Assembly (NCBI RefSeq): GCF_000165425.1 | Contig: NW_001798998.1 | Location: 44,752-108,751, forward strand | Reading direction: 5' to 3' | Length of the DNA: 64,000 nucleotides | DNA from: Paramecium tetraurelia | Lineage: Eukaryota > Ciliophora > Oligohymenophorea > Peniculida > Parameciidae | Part shown: positions 34,301-46,415 of the stretch, piece after piece | Layout: the number at the start of each line of letters is the position of its first letter | How positions within the stretch are numbered: the stretch's first letter is position 1 | The notes under the pieces: model-generated | Told to the model about the DNA's origin: nothing | Databases searched by the model: none | Seen by the model: only the letters and a program-made list of their open reading frames with translations | Made by a program: the position numbers and the translations under genes

Positions 34301-37199
34301 ATGAGTAATTCAGGAGATGATATTCAATTACTAAAAAAAACTATTAATGAGAAAGACTAACAGATAGGTGACCTCGAAAAAAAATTGAGATTAGAGTAAT
34401 TTAGAGTCAAAAAGCAATAGAACGAACTAAATGCAAAAATAGAAAATGAGAAATCCACTGCCCAAAATAACGCTGATCAAATCAATCGCTTTGAATTGCA
34501 GATAAGTGATCTCAAATCTAAGGTAGCTATGAAATTCATATTTAAGTTAAGCGAAACTGAAAAAAAAAATTTGTAATTAATAGAGGAAATAAGTGCCTTG
34601 AAGAAAAGAAGAGCATCAGGTTCCACAGACGAAGATTTTCAACCGAAGAAAGAGCATCAAGGAGATTTTCCCTCTCTCCAATAGATTCTAGGAATAATAC
34701 AGGCTAATCAAGGCAATTACCAACCTGAACTTACTAAAATGTATGAATGTTACACAGAGGCTTGCCAAAGTAAAGACGAACAGATAAATTCTCTAAAGGA
34801 GGAAATTAAGGATCTTACTCAACAACTAGATATTAAAGTATGCTTATTGGTAATCAATATTGTAGTAATCTGATTCAACAAAATAACTGGAACAACTAGA
34901 AGAGCGAATTAAATCATTAAAATAGAGTCTTGATGAGAGAGAGAATGAATTGAAGAATGTTGTTCAATAAACAAGTGATAACAGCGATCAGAAGATCTAA
35001 GAATTAGAAAAATAATATCAAACTTAATTAAGCGAAAAAGATAAATAATTATAAGAAACTACTAAGAAAGCTAAGTTTGATGTTTTCAAGTTAAATAAAC
35101 AACTTACTGAATAGAAGACCGTGGTCGAGAGTGAACAAGCCAAGACTAACTTGCTTCAACAACAAATTGATAGACAAGAGAGTTCTTTGAGAGAATTCGA
35201 GATCAAGGTAAAATAAATAATTTAAATAATTCAAGCTTTCTGAATTAGAATAAAAGAATTTACTCCTGATTGAAGAGGCTAAGCAAAAGTAATAAGAAAT
35301 TGAGAGACTGAATGAGGAAAGTCTCACTAGAGTCTAGGTTGAAGAGATTCCTTAGGATAAACCATCATATGAGGAATTGGTTGAGTTTATTTAGAAATTT
35401 TAAGTTAATGAGATTAATTATCAATAAGAACTGAAGAATTTAGAGGAGGAATTGAACTTGAAAAATACTCATTCTTTCGAATTATAAGAGGAATTGAATC
35501 AATATATTGAAAAAGTCTAGTTGCAGGATAGAAAAGTAATCTGATTTGCTTAAATTTAGTATTAAGAGAGCATGAGAGCAATTAAAGCGTTGGAAGAATA
35601 ATAGATTAGTGAAAGATAAGTGGCCTAAGAATTGTAACACTATGTTGAACAATTAAAATAAGAGAAAGAACATTAATAAGCAGAATTCATACATAAAATT
35701 AAAGAACTAGGTGAACATAATACTAACGTTGATGATGCCGTTAATGATGTGGAATAGAAGTTTCAAAAGATGATGATGATTCAAGAAGAGCAATATCAAA
35801 GAAGAGAGTAGGAATTAATTCATTAAATTGAATAATCAGAGGAAAAATTAAGTTAACAAGAATAATTATTGAAGAAGTAAGAACAGAAGTATAAAAATGA
35901 AATCAAATAATCAGAAGAAAATAACAGTCAAATGATTTAATAGAAACAACTGTAAGTTACTTAGTTACAAAAATAACTATAGGATGAAACACATAAGATT
36001 AGAGAGGATAGTAACAAATAGATAAATGAACTTAAATAAGAAAACTATAAAAAAGAGAAATCACTTGAATAAAAGATCTAAGAGGTTACAAAGTAGTATG
36101 AGGGTGAACTTAGTAAGATTAGAAAGATGGAAATAGTGTTAAAGAAGAAGGAAAGAGAGATTGCAGAAGAAAAAGAAGCAAAGAAGTTTGCTGAAGAATA
36201 ATTATAAATTCTAACAGAGAAAAGTAATAAGATGATCGAACAATATGATAACAAAATCAAAGAAATTTAGATAGCAAATCAAGTAAACAAGCAGGATTAG
36301 CATAGAAATTCCATTTTTGATTAGAGAATGTCAATTTCAAGTTCAGACATAAACAAAACATTCGAAATTGAAGTCTTGAAGGCTCAAATTGAATAATTAC
36401 AATCTAAAGGAGATATAGAATTATAGGCTGAAATCAATAGATTAAATGAAAGAGAAAGAGCATTAAAAAAAGAACTGCTTGATTTATAGAATGAAATAGG
36501 AAATGAAAGACTCAACTTTATGGTTGTTTAAAGATAGTTGGAAAAGGAGGTAGAAAGCTTGCATTAAGAAATTAACAATCTTAAATAGGATCATCAAAGT
36601 GAGTTAGATGAAATTAATAAAGAAAGTAATAAAAATTTGTCATCTTAAAAAAATGATTTCTAAACCAAAATTAATAAATTGGAATAAAAGTTGGAACTAC
36701 AAGCGTCCTAGTTTTCAAAGAAGCAAAATGACATTGAAGAAGAGAAAGAAAATATTATTTAATAATTAAAGAGTATAATATATTCATCTATATATCTTAG
36801 TTAAGATTAAATCACTCGAAGAATAAATAATTGAGCTGAAAGATAAGAAAACCATTAAGAATAATTCTCAGCAAGTGGTCACATAAGATGATACTATATA
36901 GCTTTAATAGGAAATCGTTTCTTTGAATGAAAAGGAGAGAGTATTGAGGAAGGAGTTATTGGATTTGTAAAATGAGATAGGGAATTTGAAATTGAGTCAC
37001 ACTATAAAAATCAGAGAGTTGGAAACTTTGAGTGAGTAGTATAAATAAGAAGCCAATCATGCTCAGTAAGAGTAGGATTATGCAGAATAAATGGCAGCCA
37101 AACTTAGTGTGTAATATGCAGAATTGGCTATGGAATATGAAAATGTAATACTACAAAACAGAACTTATCGGAAATCAATATCAAAACTTAAGTAATGAA
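34301..37199 (+). CDS. long coiled-coil protein
   Basis: Roughly 930 residues of almost unbroken heptads from MSNSGDDIQLLKKTINEK onward, rich in Glu, Gln, Lys and Leu. Introns of 28 nt near 34836 (GTATGCTTATT...TTGTAG), 28 nt near 35209 (ending TTCAAG), 24 nt near 35540 and 27 nt near 36776 interrupt it. Short repeated phrases occur, such as RVLRKELLDLQNEIGN-like stretches near 36460 and 36940, which suggests internal duplication. No motor, GTPase or membrane domain. It could be a basal-body, golgin or cortical scaffold; not assignable. The last exon boundary near 37147 is uncertain. Confidence 0.75.
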
Positions 37200-37351
37200 A
37201 TACATTTATTATCATTATTACGAATTATATACTATGAGTATAAATTATAATGAATGATCTTTTCTATTGATTTTAGGAATTGATGAGGATATATCTAACT
37301 GTAAGGTATTTTTAACAAAGGTTCTGTAATATTTTTCATTTTTATAATAAT

Positions 37352-39797
37352 ATGAAATCCAAAAATATAAACAACGATAGTTCAAGCGAGGATGATGCTA
37401 AGGTCTATGAGACTCTAACAAAACTACCTCCAGCCAATGACTTGATGCCACGGAAATTGACAATTGATATTGATGTGAAATCCTTGTTTCCTTTAAAGTG
37501 AGAATTTTATTTTCGAAAAGTCAAGACCTTTGCCTTAATTCAATCAGTTTTATTCCACATTCATTGAAGAAACATAGACGACGCAACAATCTGTAGAAAC
37601 GGTGCAGCAGGAGGAAAGAACATTGCTTGAATATTTCGATGAGAATAAATAACACTTAATTTACAAACGATTTGATCAACTTGATCTATCCAAACGGAGT
37701 CCAAATGATAGAACTTATTTTTCAACTCTATTTGCTAATTTCAAGAAGTTCATTTAGCATATCATTTAATAGATCATATCCATAAGTATATTTTCGAGGA
37801 GATCCACTATTTGATTAGAAGCTCATTCCATGTCAAACCGATTAATTGAAGTTTGATTCAAATTTCGAATCTGGAAATTTGTTTTGTGCCTTCAAAAGAG
37901 CTGAAGATGTCTATGATCTAATACTTCAGAACGACATCAATACTCGAGGCAATACACAATGGTTTTTTTTTAGTGTAACTGGAGCCAGAGCTGGCCAAAC
38001 AGTTTAATTTAATTTACTCAATCATGTATTATAAATTAGTAGTACTAGCTCAAAAGCAGCAGTTTATTTAACGAAGGATTGCAACCGGCCATCTATTCAA
38101 TCAAAGAGAACGAAATCAATAAGAATGAATGGACTCGAGGTGGATTCAACATCAGTTATTTCAAGAGTCCCTTTATTAAAGAATACCCGTAAGCCATGAG
38201 AGCCAAATATTACTAATTGCGATTCAGTTACACCTTCAAACACAATAATGATAAGGTTTATTTTGCCCATTCCTATCCCTATACATACACTAACCTCTTA
38301 GAATTTTTGAATTCAATTCTTGATAACCCTGATAAGAATCAATATATGTCCAGGAAATCATTGTGTACAACCCTGGGAGGGAACACATGCGAAGTACTGA
38401 CAATAACATCCAACTCAATTTAACGTAGAGCATATAGAAAGGGAGTAGTCTTTTTGGCCAGACAACACCCAGGAGAACCGCAGGGATCGTATGTAATGTA
38501 GGGGATTATAGAGTACTTGACTTCGAATAACCCTTAAGCAGAATATTTGAGATAGAATTGCATCTTTAAAATATTTCCCATGATGAATAGCGATGGAGTT
38601 GTAAATGGAAATTACAGATGTGGTTTGGAAGGTGGCGATTTGAATAGAAGATGGAAAAAACCTAATAAGTATTTGCACCCAACTGTTTATTATGCCAAGA
38701 AATACATTAAAGGATTTAGTAAGGAAAGGCAAATCATTTTAGTGATTGATTTACATGGTCATTCAAGAAAGCAATCATCATTTGTCTATGGATGTGCTTA
38801 TTCCTCTTAAGTCAAGACTATAGAGAGGGTCTTCGCCTTACTTATGGCTAAAATGAATCCTTTCATGGATTATTCATCTTGCACTTTTAAGGTTGAGAGT
38901 TCAAAGGATAAGACTGCAAGAATTCAGATCTGGAGAGAATTGAAAATCAATTGGGTATACACATATGAATGCAGTTTCTTTGGGCAACAGAAGAAACATT
39001 TCTAAATCAAAGATTATATCAACTGTGGAGTAAGCATCTGTAACTCCTTATCTTAAATTGTAAAAGACACATCCAAAGAATTCACAAATTAAGCCAATAT
39101 TCCAGATATTTAGTAATAAATCCTAGAGGAATTAGGAAAGATGCCTTAAACTGATGATCAAGATCAAGGGTCGGATAATAGTTAATCAGATGCAGAATTG
39201 TCCGATGATGAAATTGTACAATTGTTTTAACCTAAAACTTATTCTTTGAAATAGAAGAACTTTCTTAAATAACTAGATACAAAAAAGAAACAGATCACTA
39301 CTAAACAAACATTAGTTACTCAAAAAAACAGTATATTATAGGAATCACCATCCAAAAACTAATAATAACATTAGGATAATAAACTTCCTATTAACAGTCT
39401 AAAACCTAAAAATGTTACATAAAGGATTCCATTACACGTTAAATTACGATAAATTGAACCAGTTAGAGAATAGTAATAGTAGCCAACCAAGGTTGATAAA
39501 AGTTGCCAAACTGATGATTGGATGTATAGATAATGGTTGATTCAAATTGGAAAACAGAAAAAAAAAGAAGAATATCAAAGCTAAACGCCTACAAGAAACA
39601 TCTAAAAGTCTTCATCACAATCAGCCACTAGGTTCATTGTTAAAAATACATCTAAACCTGATCGAGGACGAATTGATTCTATTTCTTTAGTTAATTCTGG
39701 AATATAAAAAAGTATTAATAATATTAAAATATTATTAGCTTCATTTAGTTAACAAAGATAGATTATGAGATATTCAGGAAGCAACTTTATGTACTGA
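37352..39797 (+). CDS. cytosolic carboxypeptidase (CCP/AGBL family, M14)
   Basis: Zinc carboxypeptidase. An N-terminal beta domain typical of CCPs comes first (FNISYFKSPFIKEYPQ, YQLRFSYTFKHNNDKVYFAH, YPYTYTNLLEFLNSI). Zinc ligands: VVFLARQHPGEPQGS (His, Glu) and IDLHGHSRKQSS (His). Substrate-binding NSDGVVNGNYRCGLEGGDLN and a catalytic Glu candidate in YTYECSFFG complete the site. CCPs remove glutamates from tubulin tails and so tune ciliary microtubules, which suits a ciliate. The C-terminal 250 residues are Gln/Lys/Ser-rich and unrecognised. About 790 residues; short introns occur near 37498, 37790, 38030 and 38420. No catalytic residue appears lost. Confidence 0.9.
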
Positions 39798-39923
39798 TCT
39801 AAGTTCAATTTTGTTTTTTTAAATTAATTCATTAACTTTAAGGTTTGAGAATTAAATTCTCCATATTATCTATTTAATAAAAGTAGATGATAGAAATTAT
39901 GTATAGTAATAATATGATTTAAA

Positions 39924-40352
39924 TCAATCTAATTGCAGATTTGCAAATTTCACTTCAGCTCTTTTATGCTTTCTTGGAAATTGAGGTCTATCTTCAAGTT
40001 TTTACTAAGAAATTATATAATCTTATACTTCTGATTAACCTTCCACCCCTAATTAAATAGGCCCATGTCCTTTTCTTACACCGAAAAGTGTCTCACCTCC
40101 TATTTTATGTTAAAGTTCCTAAATTCGTTTCGAAATCTGATATTTTGTTGTTTATTTTTCAGGGTGATTTCCAGAAAACAAGGGCTTTGCTTTATTCTAA
40201 CTTGGTTCCTAATAATCTATCACTGTAAAAATTGATTTATTCAAAGTTGATTGCCTCAAATTTAAAATTTTCTTTGGCTTCTCTATCTCCAAAATCTCCC
40301 ATTCATCATCGTATTGTTGATTTTAAAATTGTTATTGGGGATTATTTCCCAT
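39924..40352 (-). CDS. small Gln/Lys-rich protein
   Basis: A 142-residue intronless frame, MGNNPQQQFQNQQYDDEWEI through LETLFGV-like centre to KRAEVKFANLQLD. Polar and basic, no membrane segment. Gly at position 2 followed by Asn-Asn could be a myristoylation context (MGNN), but this is speculation. Not recognised. Confidence 0.6.
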
Positions 40353-40668
40353 CTTTTGATTTTCTATAATTTTATTATATATTAAATAATGAAACCATAT
40401 CATCTTTAAATTTAATCATATTTACATAAACACTATATAGTATTACCATATTCTTAACAATTCTTGTGTAGAATAATTTAGCAATCCAATTTAAAAAACT
40501 TTCATTTCTTGAATATATTGGCATCTTTGGAACAAAAAATTAGGAAATGGACCTTTCCTTCTTCTTTATGAATCGTACTTTGTCGAGTTATATAAAATTC
40601 AACTATAAAATATTCAATTATTATAGATTAAATATTGTCATGTAAAAAAGGTCATGTCAATAAGTTTC
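40353..40668. other. intergenic, about 315 bp
   Basis: AT-rich, nothing gene-like on either strand. Confidence 0.5.
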
Positions 40669-40905
40669 TCATGGTCTTTTGGCTTGGTTTCTTACTGAAT
40701 TTATTAATTTAGGTTAATTAGAACCTGGAAGTTTGATTGAAGGGGTCATCGGTGAATCTAAACCATCATTCTTATCCCACATCTCATAAGAAATGGATTT
40801 ATTAGATCCATCAAGATTTTTTTGGCTGAGTTCAATAGATCTTTATGACTTTCTCTCCATTGCTGATTGCATAAATTTATTGTTTAAGATATTGAAAGAA
40901 CTCAT
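40669..40905 (-). CDS. small Ser/Lys-rich protein
   Basis: A 78-residue intronless frame starting MSSFNILNNKFMQSAMERKS, with two later motifs SISYEMWDKNDGLDSPMTPS and SVRNQAKRP at the end. Ciliate codon use is consistent and it ends in TGA. No domain recognised. The plus-strand frame 40793-41008 over the same DNA looks like a shadow. Confidence 0.5.
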
Positions 40906-40988
40906 AAACTTTAAAACAATTATTAAAAAATTATATATTATTTTATATAACATCTGCAACTACTCATTAATATTAATCATAACATTAG

Positions 40989-41160
40989 TATTACTTGATA
41001 AATATTAATTGAGAATCATATATGATAATATAACCCTTTGTTTTTTTTCTAAAATTTAAGTTTATTTTAGAATATAGAAAAGCTACTTTAATCATACAAT
41101 CTTTATAAATATTAAGATAAATTTAACATAAAATCAGCAATTACAAGATAGGCTTTAATT
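40989..41160. repeat. Rab-cluster 3'-flank repeat, copy 1
   Basis: This stretch resembles 42467-42650: ACTTGATAAATATTAATTGA versus ACATGATAAATATTGAATGA, then a shared AAATTTAAGTTTATTTT, AAAGCTACTTTA and ATACAATCTTTATAAATATT, then a shared AAAATCAGCA(T/A)TTACAAGA at the gene ends. It is the 3' flank of the Rab genes and shows that whole genes with flanks were tandemly duplicated. Confidence 0.8.
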
Positions 41161-42336
41161 TCTATTTTCGATTTGTACTGTTTTTTGATTACTTTGAATT
41201 TGTTGTTTTTCGTTTAACTTAAGAAATTGCTCCAGAACATAATTTATTGGATCTTCTAGAGGATTGTCATATCTAGCTGACGTTTCATAGAATTTCAATT
41301 TTAGATCTTAAGCCAATTATTATCCTTCTGTTGAACTTACTTATCTACTAGAGTTTAAATCGATTTTATTTCCAATAAGTACATTTATTGTATTGCGTGA
41401 TGCTGATTTTTTGGCCAAATTTATCCATTTAATTATTCCCTAAAAAGTATCCTTTGATGTGATATTATAGATGAAAAAAACACTGTTAGCATTATTACAA
41501 TGTGGTTAAACGATTGGCATAAATGCCTCTTAACCTGAAGTATCCCAAAGAATTATCTTTAACTTTTTTCCCTAAAATTCAACAATTTTATCATAACAGT
41601 CAACCCCAATGGTTGGTGTTGTTGAAATTATAGTTTAGAAACAGTATTTCTAATAGAGTGAACTCTTACCAATTCCATTATCTCCAAGCAAAATAATTTT
41701 TAATATCTGATCAAACTACTTAGTCTTTTTATTTAACATCGGTACTATTTAATTTGACAAGGCAACATTAATTTGATTCTTTTAAATATTTTATTTTTAT
41801 TCCAATTCCTTTTACTTAAGAAATTGCTCCAGAACATAATTTATTGGATCTTCTAGAATTCTGTCCTGGAGAACTGAGGTTTCAAAGAATTCAAGGCGAT
41901 TTTCTTAAGCGAATTATTTTCCTTTATCATAACTTACCTTTCTATTACTGTTTAAATCTATTTTATTTCCAATCAGTATTTTTATTACATCAGGTGATGC
42001 TAATTATTCGACATCATTCAACAACCTAAGCACTTCCTCAAAGGGTTTTTAGTTTGTGATGTCATAGAAGAAAAAAAAACAGTTAGCATTCTTAAATTAA
42101 GTTTAATTGATAGACCTATATCTCTCTTAACCAGCAGTATCCCAAATTTATATACGAATCATTTTTCCCTAATACCCAACAGATTTATATTTGAAATCCA
42201 CCCCAATAGTTGTTTATGAAGGGTCAAATTTTCCTGTTACATATTTTAAGAGGAGCGTAGTCTTTCCAGTATCAGTATCGCCAAGGAATAGAATTTTTAT
42301 TTAATGTTGAAATTTCTCTTACTCTATTTTCTACAT
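41134..42336 (-). CDS. tandem double Rab-family GTPase (two Rab genes fused in frame)
   Basis: One open frame of 400 residues with no TGA and two complete small GTPase domains. Domain 1 (residues about 10-175): P-loop GDTDTGKTT, TTIGVDF, switch II WDTAGQERYRS, GNKIDL, and FFETSV near the SAK position. Domain 2 (about 210-375): GDNGIGKSS, TPTIGVD, WDTSGQEAF, GNKIDL and YETSA. The C-terminus is SCNC, a CxC-type double geranylgeranyl signal. The join reads ALSNQIV then PMLNKKTKQFDQ. In the neighbouring Rab (42611-43237) the same ALSNQIV is followed by its own tail ending CKC. So the upstream Rab lost its tail, stop and spacer. No introns. Domain 2 could start separately at its own ATG (41739), so two separate proteins remain possible. 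Confidence 0.85.
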
Positions 42337-42466
42337 CTTTTCATAATTAAAGAAAATTTTTCTGAAATTTAAAGATAGAAATAAATAGTAATAGAATTTC
42401 ATATAATTTCATTTAAAAATTAAACATCATTATTAAATTCCTTTAAAATATAATATTATTACTACA

Positions 42467-42650
42467 TGATAAATATTGAATGAGAATTTTATCAATTAAT
42501 ATAATTCCTTTGTATTATTAACTAAAAATTTAAGTTTATTTTGAAATATATAAAAGCTACTTTAGAATTCATACAATCTTTATAAATATTTATGTAAATT
42601 TATTACAAAATCAGCATTTACAAGACTGATTTTAATTGATATTTTCAATT
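42467..42650. repeat. Rab-cluster 3'-flank repeat, copy 2
   Basis: Second copy of the flank described at 40989-41160, covering the spacer and the last codons of the third Rab gene. The equivalent flank is missing between the two fused Rab domains, where recombination must have removed it. Confidence 0.8.
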
Positions 42651-43237
42651 TATACTATTTAATTTGATAAGGCAAGATTGTTTTCAATAATTTAGTTTTA
42701 TTCTGATTCCTTTTACTTAAGAAATTGTTCTAGAACATAATATATTGGATCTTCTAGATTCCTGTTCCCGAAAGCAGACAATTCAAAGAATTCAAGGTCA
42801 TTTTCTAAAGCAAATAATTTTCCTTCATCAAAACTTACTTGTCTCTTATTAATTAAATCGCTTTTATTTCCAATGAGAACTTTGATTAAATCAGAAGGTG
42901 CTAATTATTTGGCTTCATTCATCCATTAATATACTCTCTCAAAAGATTGCTTGTTTGTGATATCATAGATGAAAAAAATAGAGTTCGCTTTTCTATAATA
43001 ATTTTGACTTATTGATCGAAATGTCTCTTAACCTGCAGTATCCCAAAGTTATAGTTTAATCATTTTTCTCTAATATTCAACAAATTTATTGTGAAATTCA
43101 ATCCCAATAGTTGGAGATAAATTTTAACAAAATTATTATTCTGCATGTTTCATGAAGAGTGTAGTCTTACCACTTCCAGAATCACCAACCAATACAATTC
43201 TTAATAAATACTCAAATTCTATTTATTTTTCAGTCAT
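42611..43237 (-). CDS. Rab-family small GTPase
   Basis: A 208-residue intronless Rab. Motifs: G1 GDSGSGKTT, G2 SPTIGIEF, G3 WDTAGQETFRS, G4 GNKSDL, G5 ELSAF (a weak SAK). The C-terminus QNQSCKC is a CxC prenylation signal for membrane anchoring. The sequence is closest to its two neighbours in the fused gene (for instance NLEDPIYYVLEQFLKQKE), so it is a recent tandem copy. Rab proteins direct vesicle docking; the specific compartment cannot be read from sequence. Confidence 0.93.
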
Positions 43238-43507
43238 TTTTAATAATTAGAATTTATAATTTTCTTAAAACACACTTTGAGAGCGTTGATGACAGAAATA
43301 AACAGTTTGTTGAATTTTGAAATAATTGCATTTAAAAATAAAACATCATAAATCTTAGTAATCTACAATTAATGGGATGATTATTACTTAAAAATATATA
43401 TATATCTAAATTTTAATAATTATCAATTCATTTAACTTGAAGCAAAATAAGCACTTAAGTTTCTCTATCTTTAAAATTAACTACTCTATCTTTTGCTTTG
43501 ATTACTA

Positions 43508-44725
43508 TCAAGATATTTTCTAAGTTATATTAATGATATACTGTTATTTAAGTCTATTGTGATCAACAAATATGCCTGGAACAATTCCAACATTTAATGC
43601 TTCATTGTTGTAATAGTTTTAATTAATTTTCATTTCAATAGCACTCATTGATTAATCTCTTTTTTTTTTGGTTTATTGTTCTTCAATTTGCATTATCAAA
43701 TCTTATCGATACTATTTTTACTTCTCTACCTTCCTATACAGATCATCCTAATCCTTTCTCTTGTATTGCTCATTCACAACTCCATAATACTCCAATTCCT
43801 ATGATTTCTATTATTATTCTCGCTCTTTCCATTGTCGCTTGTATTCGATTTAGTCCATGATAGAATTATAGGTTTCTTTGTTTTTCTTTTGTCTGATAGC
43901 TCTCTCTATAATTTATCTTTGCTCATCCTGTTGTCTCTTCTATTCAGCCGCCTCCTTTATTATTTTATTCTCCATTTCACTTTTTTCTCTTTCTTTTTGT
44001 ATATAGATTTAATTATATCTTTCCAACAATCCTTCATTTTGATGATAGTTCTGTTTTAATTTATTCAAGAACTAATATAAATAGTGAAGTAATACATTTC
44101 GTCTTTGTTCCTCATCCTATTGTAGTTTATTGAGTTCTTCTTACATGCTTTACTTTTCAAATAACTTTGTTTTAACCTGTTCAAATTTTTTCTTATCTTC
44201 CATGTCTTTGTAGGATTAATTTAACTCATAAATAACTTTGTTTTTTTTATTTTATTTTTCAATTAGTTCTTCCTTAAAAATTTATTAATTTCTAAACATT
44301 TGTTCGCTAATCTATTGTTTTTCATTTAAATTCTATTGCTTTTAAAGCACCCTCTTAATTTCTTACTATTCCAAACTATATTTAGCGAATTCAGCCTCCT
44401 TTTATTTCAATTATTGGTATTTCTGAAATTATTCAATGTCTTGCCTCTACAAACTTTGTTATACTTAATCTGTATATTGGTTAGTATCAAAGCTTTCTGA
44501 GTTCTTTTTTTTCCTTTCCTGCATTGCAGTTTGAAGTTCTTGTCTACATACGATTTCTATATTAAGTTACCTGTATTGCAATTTGCGTTGATAGTCCTCG
44601 TATTTTAGTAATTGTTATTGCTAATCAGACTGAGAATTTTGCTATTGGATTAATCTGCTCCATTCTCCTGTGGGATCTAAGAATTGTTAATATATATTAT
44701 TACTATTATTGCAATATTTATTCAT
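43508..44725 (-). CDS. TPH-domain-like coiled-coil protein (CFAP53/MNS1-like)
   Basis: A 405-residue intronless frame. It is nearly all charged helix: runs such as EELIEKQNKKNKVIYELNQS and EREKSEMENKIIKEAAEQKR resemble the trichohyalin-plectin homology domain of microtubule inner proteins CFAP53, CFAP45 and MNS1. The last 45 residues change character (YYNNEALNVGIVPGIFVDHN, ending NITQKIS). A ciliary axoneme role is inferred from the family; the exact orthologue is not established. Confidence 0.65.
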
Positions 44726-44830
44726 TAAATAAAATTATATTGTCAAATTTTGACTAATTAATTAGAATATGTGATTGAAAGAAATTGGTAATTTATACAC
44801 TAACAAGATTTAAAAAAATGAATTATATTC

Positions 44831-45429
44831 TCATTCAGAAGTCTTGAAATATTCACTAAAGCTTGAATGTTTTCGAATGGACATGGTGAGTTCGTATGTC
44901 TAGATTTTAGATTCTAAGACTCTGTACTCTTCGCAGACTTTTTAATGAGAATCAAAGAGCAGGTTATATTGTTCTCCAAACTCAAGGATTTTCATCTATT
45001 GTTCTTGGACCAACTATTTGAGTTGCTCATTTTCATAGGCCAATTTCTAATTGGCAAGGGCTTCACTCTTCAATTCGCAATTTTCATTTAGGAGCATCAG
45101 CATTCTTTTCTCTAATTATAAAATTTCAGGATAATTATTATTTAAACTCCTAGTTTAACTTTGTTCCAATTTATTGATTTCTATTGAGCTAATATAACAT
45201 ATCTACTTTGTTCTAATTCATTGATGTAATCATATATGGTTGTACTGTCCTTTCTCTTCGAAATGGTGCTGGATTGGTAATTTTTGAATTGATTTTCGTT
45301 TTTCTAAAAGGGACTACATTTAACTCCTGAGTTGGCTTAAACCTTAACCAATCTCTCCGGGGTAGTGAAATTGCCTTGCGAAGTTCTCACGGTGTGAAAG
45401 GACTAACAAGGTGATCTGTGGACTTTCAT
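44831..45429 (-). CDS. coiled-coil protein
   Basis: About 190 residues. The basic Ser/Thr-rich start (MKVHRSPCQSFHTVRTSQGN) is followed by an unbroken coiled coil (SLNNNYPEILQLEKRMLMLL, ENEQLKQLVQEQQMKILEFG). A 26-nt intron (GTAGATATG...CAATAG) near 45220 restores frame, and a further 22-nt intron after TTPERL is possible. Not recognised. Confidence 0.6.
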
Positions 45430-45581
45430 AACTATTTATTAAATTATTCAAATTCCAAATAAGCAACCGATTATTATAAAATAAACTTAGTAATATTATT
45501 GACATCTTCTTTTAGAATTTAACCGGAAACTTAAAGTAATAACGTGATTCTCATTCTGCACTTGGAAGGGGTAGCAATTTG

Positions 45582-45879
45582 ATGAGTATACATGAAAAAG
45601 AATTCAAGCGAAAAGATCACATAACATCTTTTGTGGGAAATAAGGATGTGAGTCGAAATAGAGACAAGTTTAAGAATGATTCTGCGAAACTAGCATCAGT
45701 TTCTTTGTTTAGTTGCATTCTAGTGTGCAGATTTTGTTTTGCCTGAAATTATAGTTATATCTTAGATTTTATGGATGATGAGTGTGGATACGAATAGTTT
45801 GATCGGTAAGGTAAATGATAAGTAAAATCAAGAGGAAAAATGTAGAGTGCAAGTAAGATATTTTAACATTATAATATGA
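45582..45879 (+). CDS. small uncharacterised protein
   Basis: Two exons around a 25-nt intron (GTTTCTTTG...TTCTAG), about 90 residues: MSIHEKEFKRKDHITSFVGN, then after the intron CADFVLPEIIVISQILWMMS and VNDKQNQEEKCRVQ. Not recognised. The 3' end is uncertain: a further splice at GTAAGATATT would end it a few codons later. It is convergent with the next gene, with a gap of about 10 bp. Confidence 0.45.
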
Positions 45880-45889
45880 GGATGTTAAA

Positions 45890-46117
45890 TCATGATTTCA
45901 TTTAGTTAAGATGAGATTTGCTTTTTACCACTTTAGCAACAATAGCCCAAGCATTTTGGAGGAACTCTTCAGTTCTGGCTATTTCTTCTCCCAACTTCCT
46001 TAATTCTTCCCTCTTCTTTTGTTCTTCGCAATTCTTCTTTCGGAACATTTATTTCCAAGAGCAGGGTTTCTTTGTAATTGATTTGGATGCAGAAGGCAAG
46101 CTCTTTTCTTAACTCAT
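45890..46117 (-). CDS. small basic helical protein
   Basis: A 75-residue intronless frame, MSQEKSLPSASKSITKKPCS with a helix EEQKKREELRKLGEEIARTE and an Ala/Val-rich end. Not recognised. The 298 bp to its right, up to 46415, hold no gene that I can see. Confidence 0.5.
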
Positions 46118-46415
46118 TATTTTTAATTTTTTAAGTAATTTAAACTATGTTAGTTCACTACTCAAAACGGATATAGCAAAAACGATCTCTCGTTTCTCTC
46201 ATGATTGGATCGCAGAACTACGGTATTCAAGGGGAAGAATCAAGTTGAAACCTGAATTACTGCCCAATCAACGAATAGCTAATTAGTAGATATTTGATTT
46301 TATTTGACAGTCGAGTACTACTAATTAATTTGTTTAATCAATTTTTGTTATATGTGTATAAATATATTAGTATATAACTATATATTCATAAAATTAAATT
46401 ATTACTTCAGGTAAT

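Noticed and set aside
38415-38732. A minus-strand 105-residue frame.
   Set aside because: It is antisense to the carboxypeptidase zinc site and has no features of its own.
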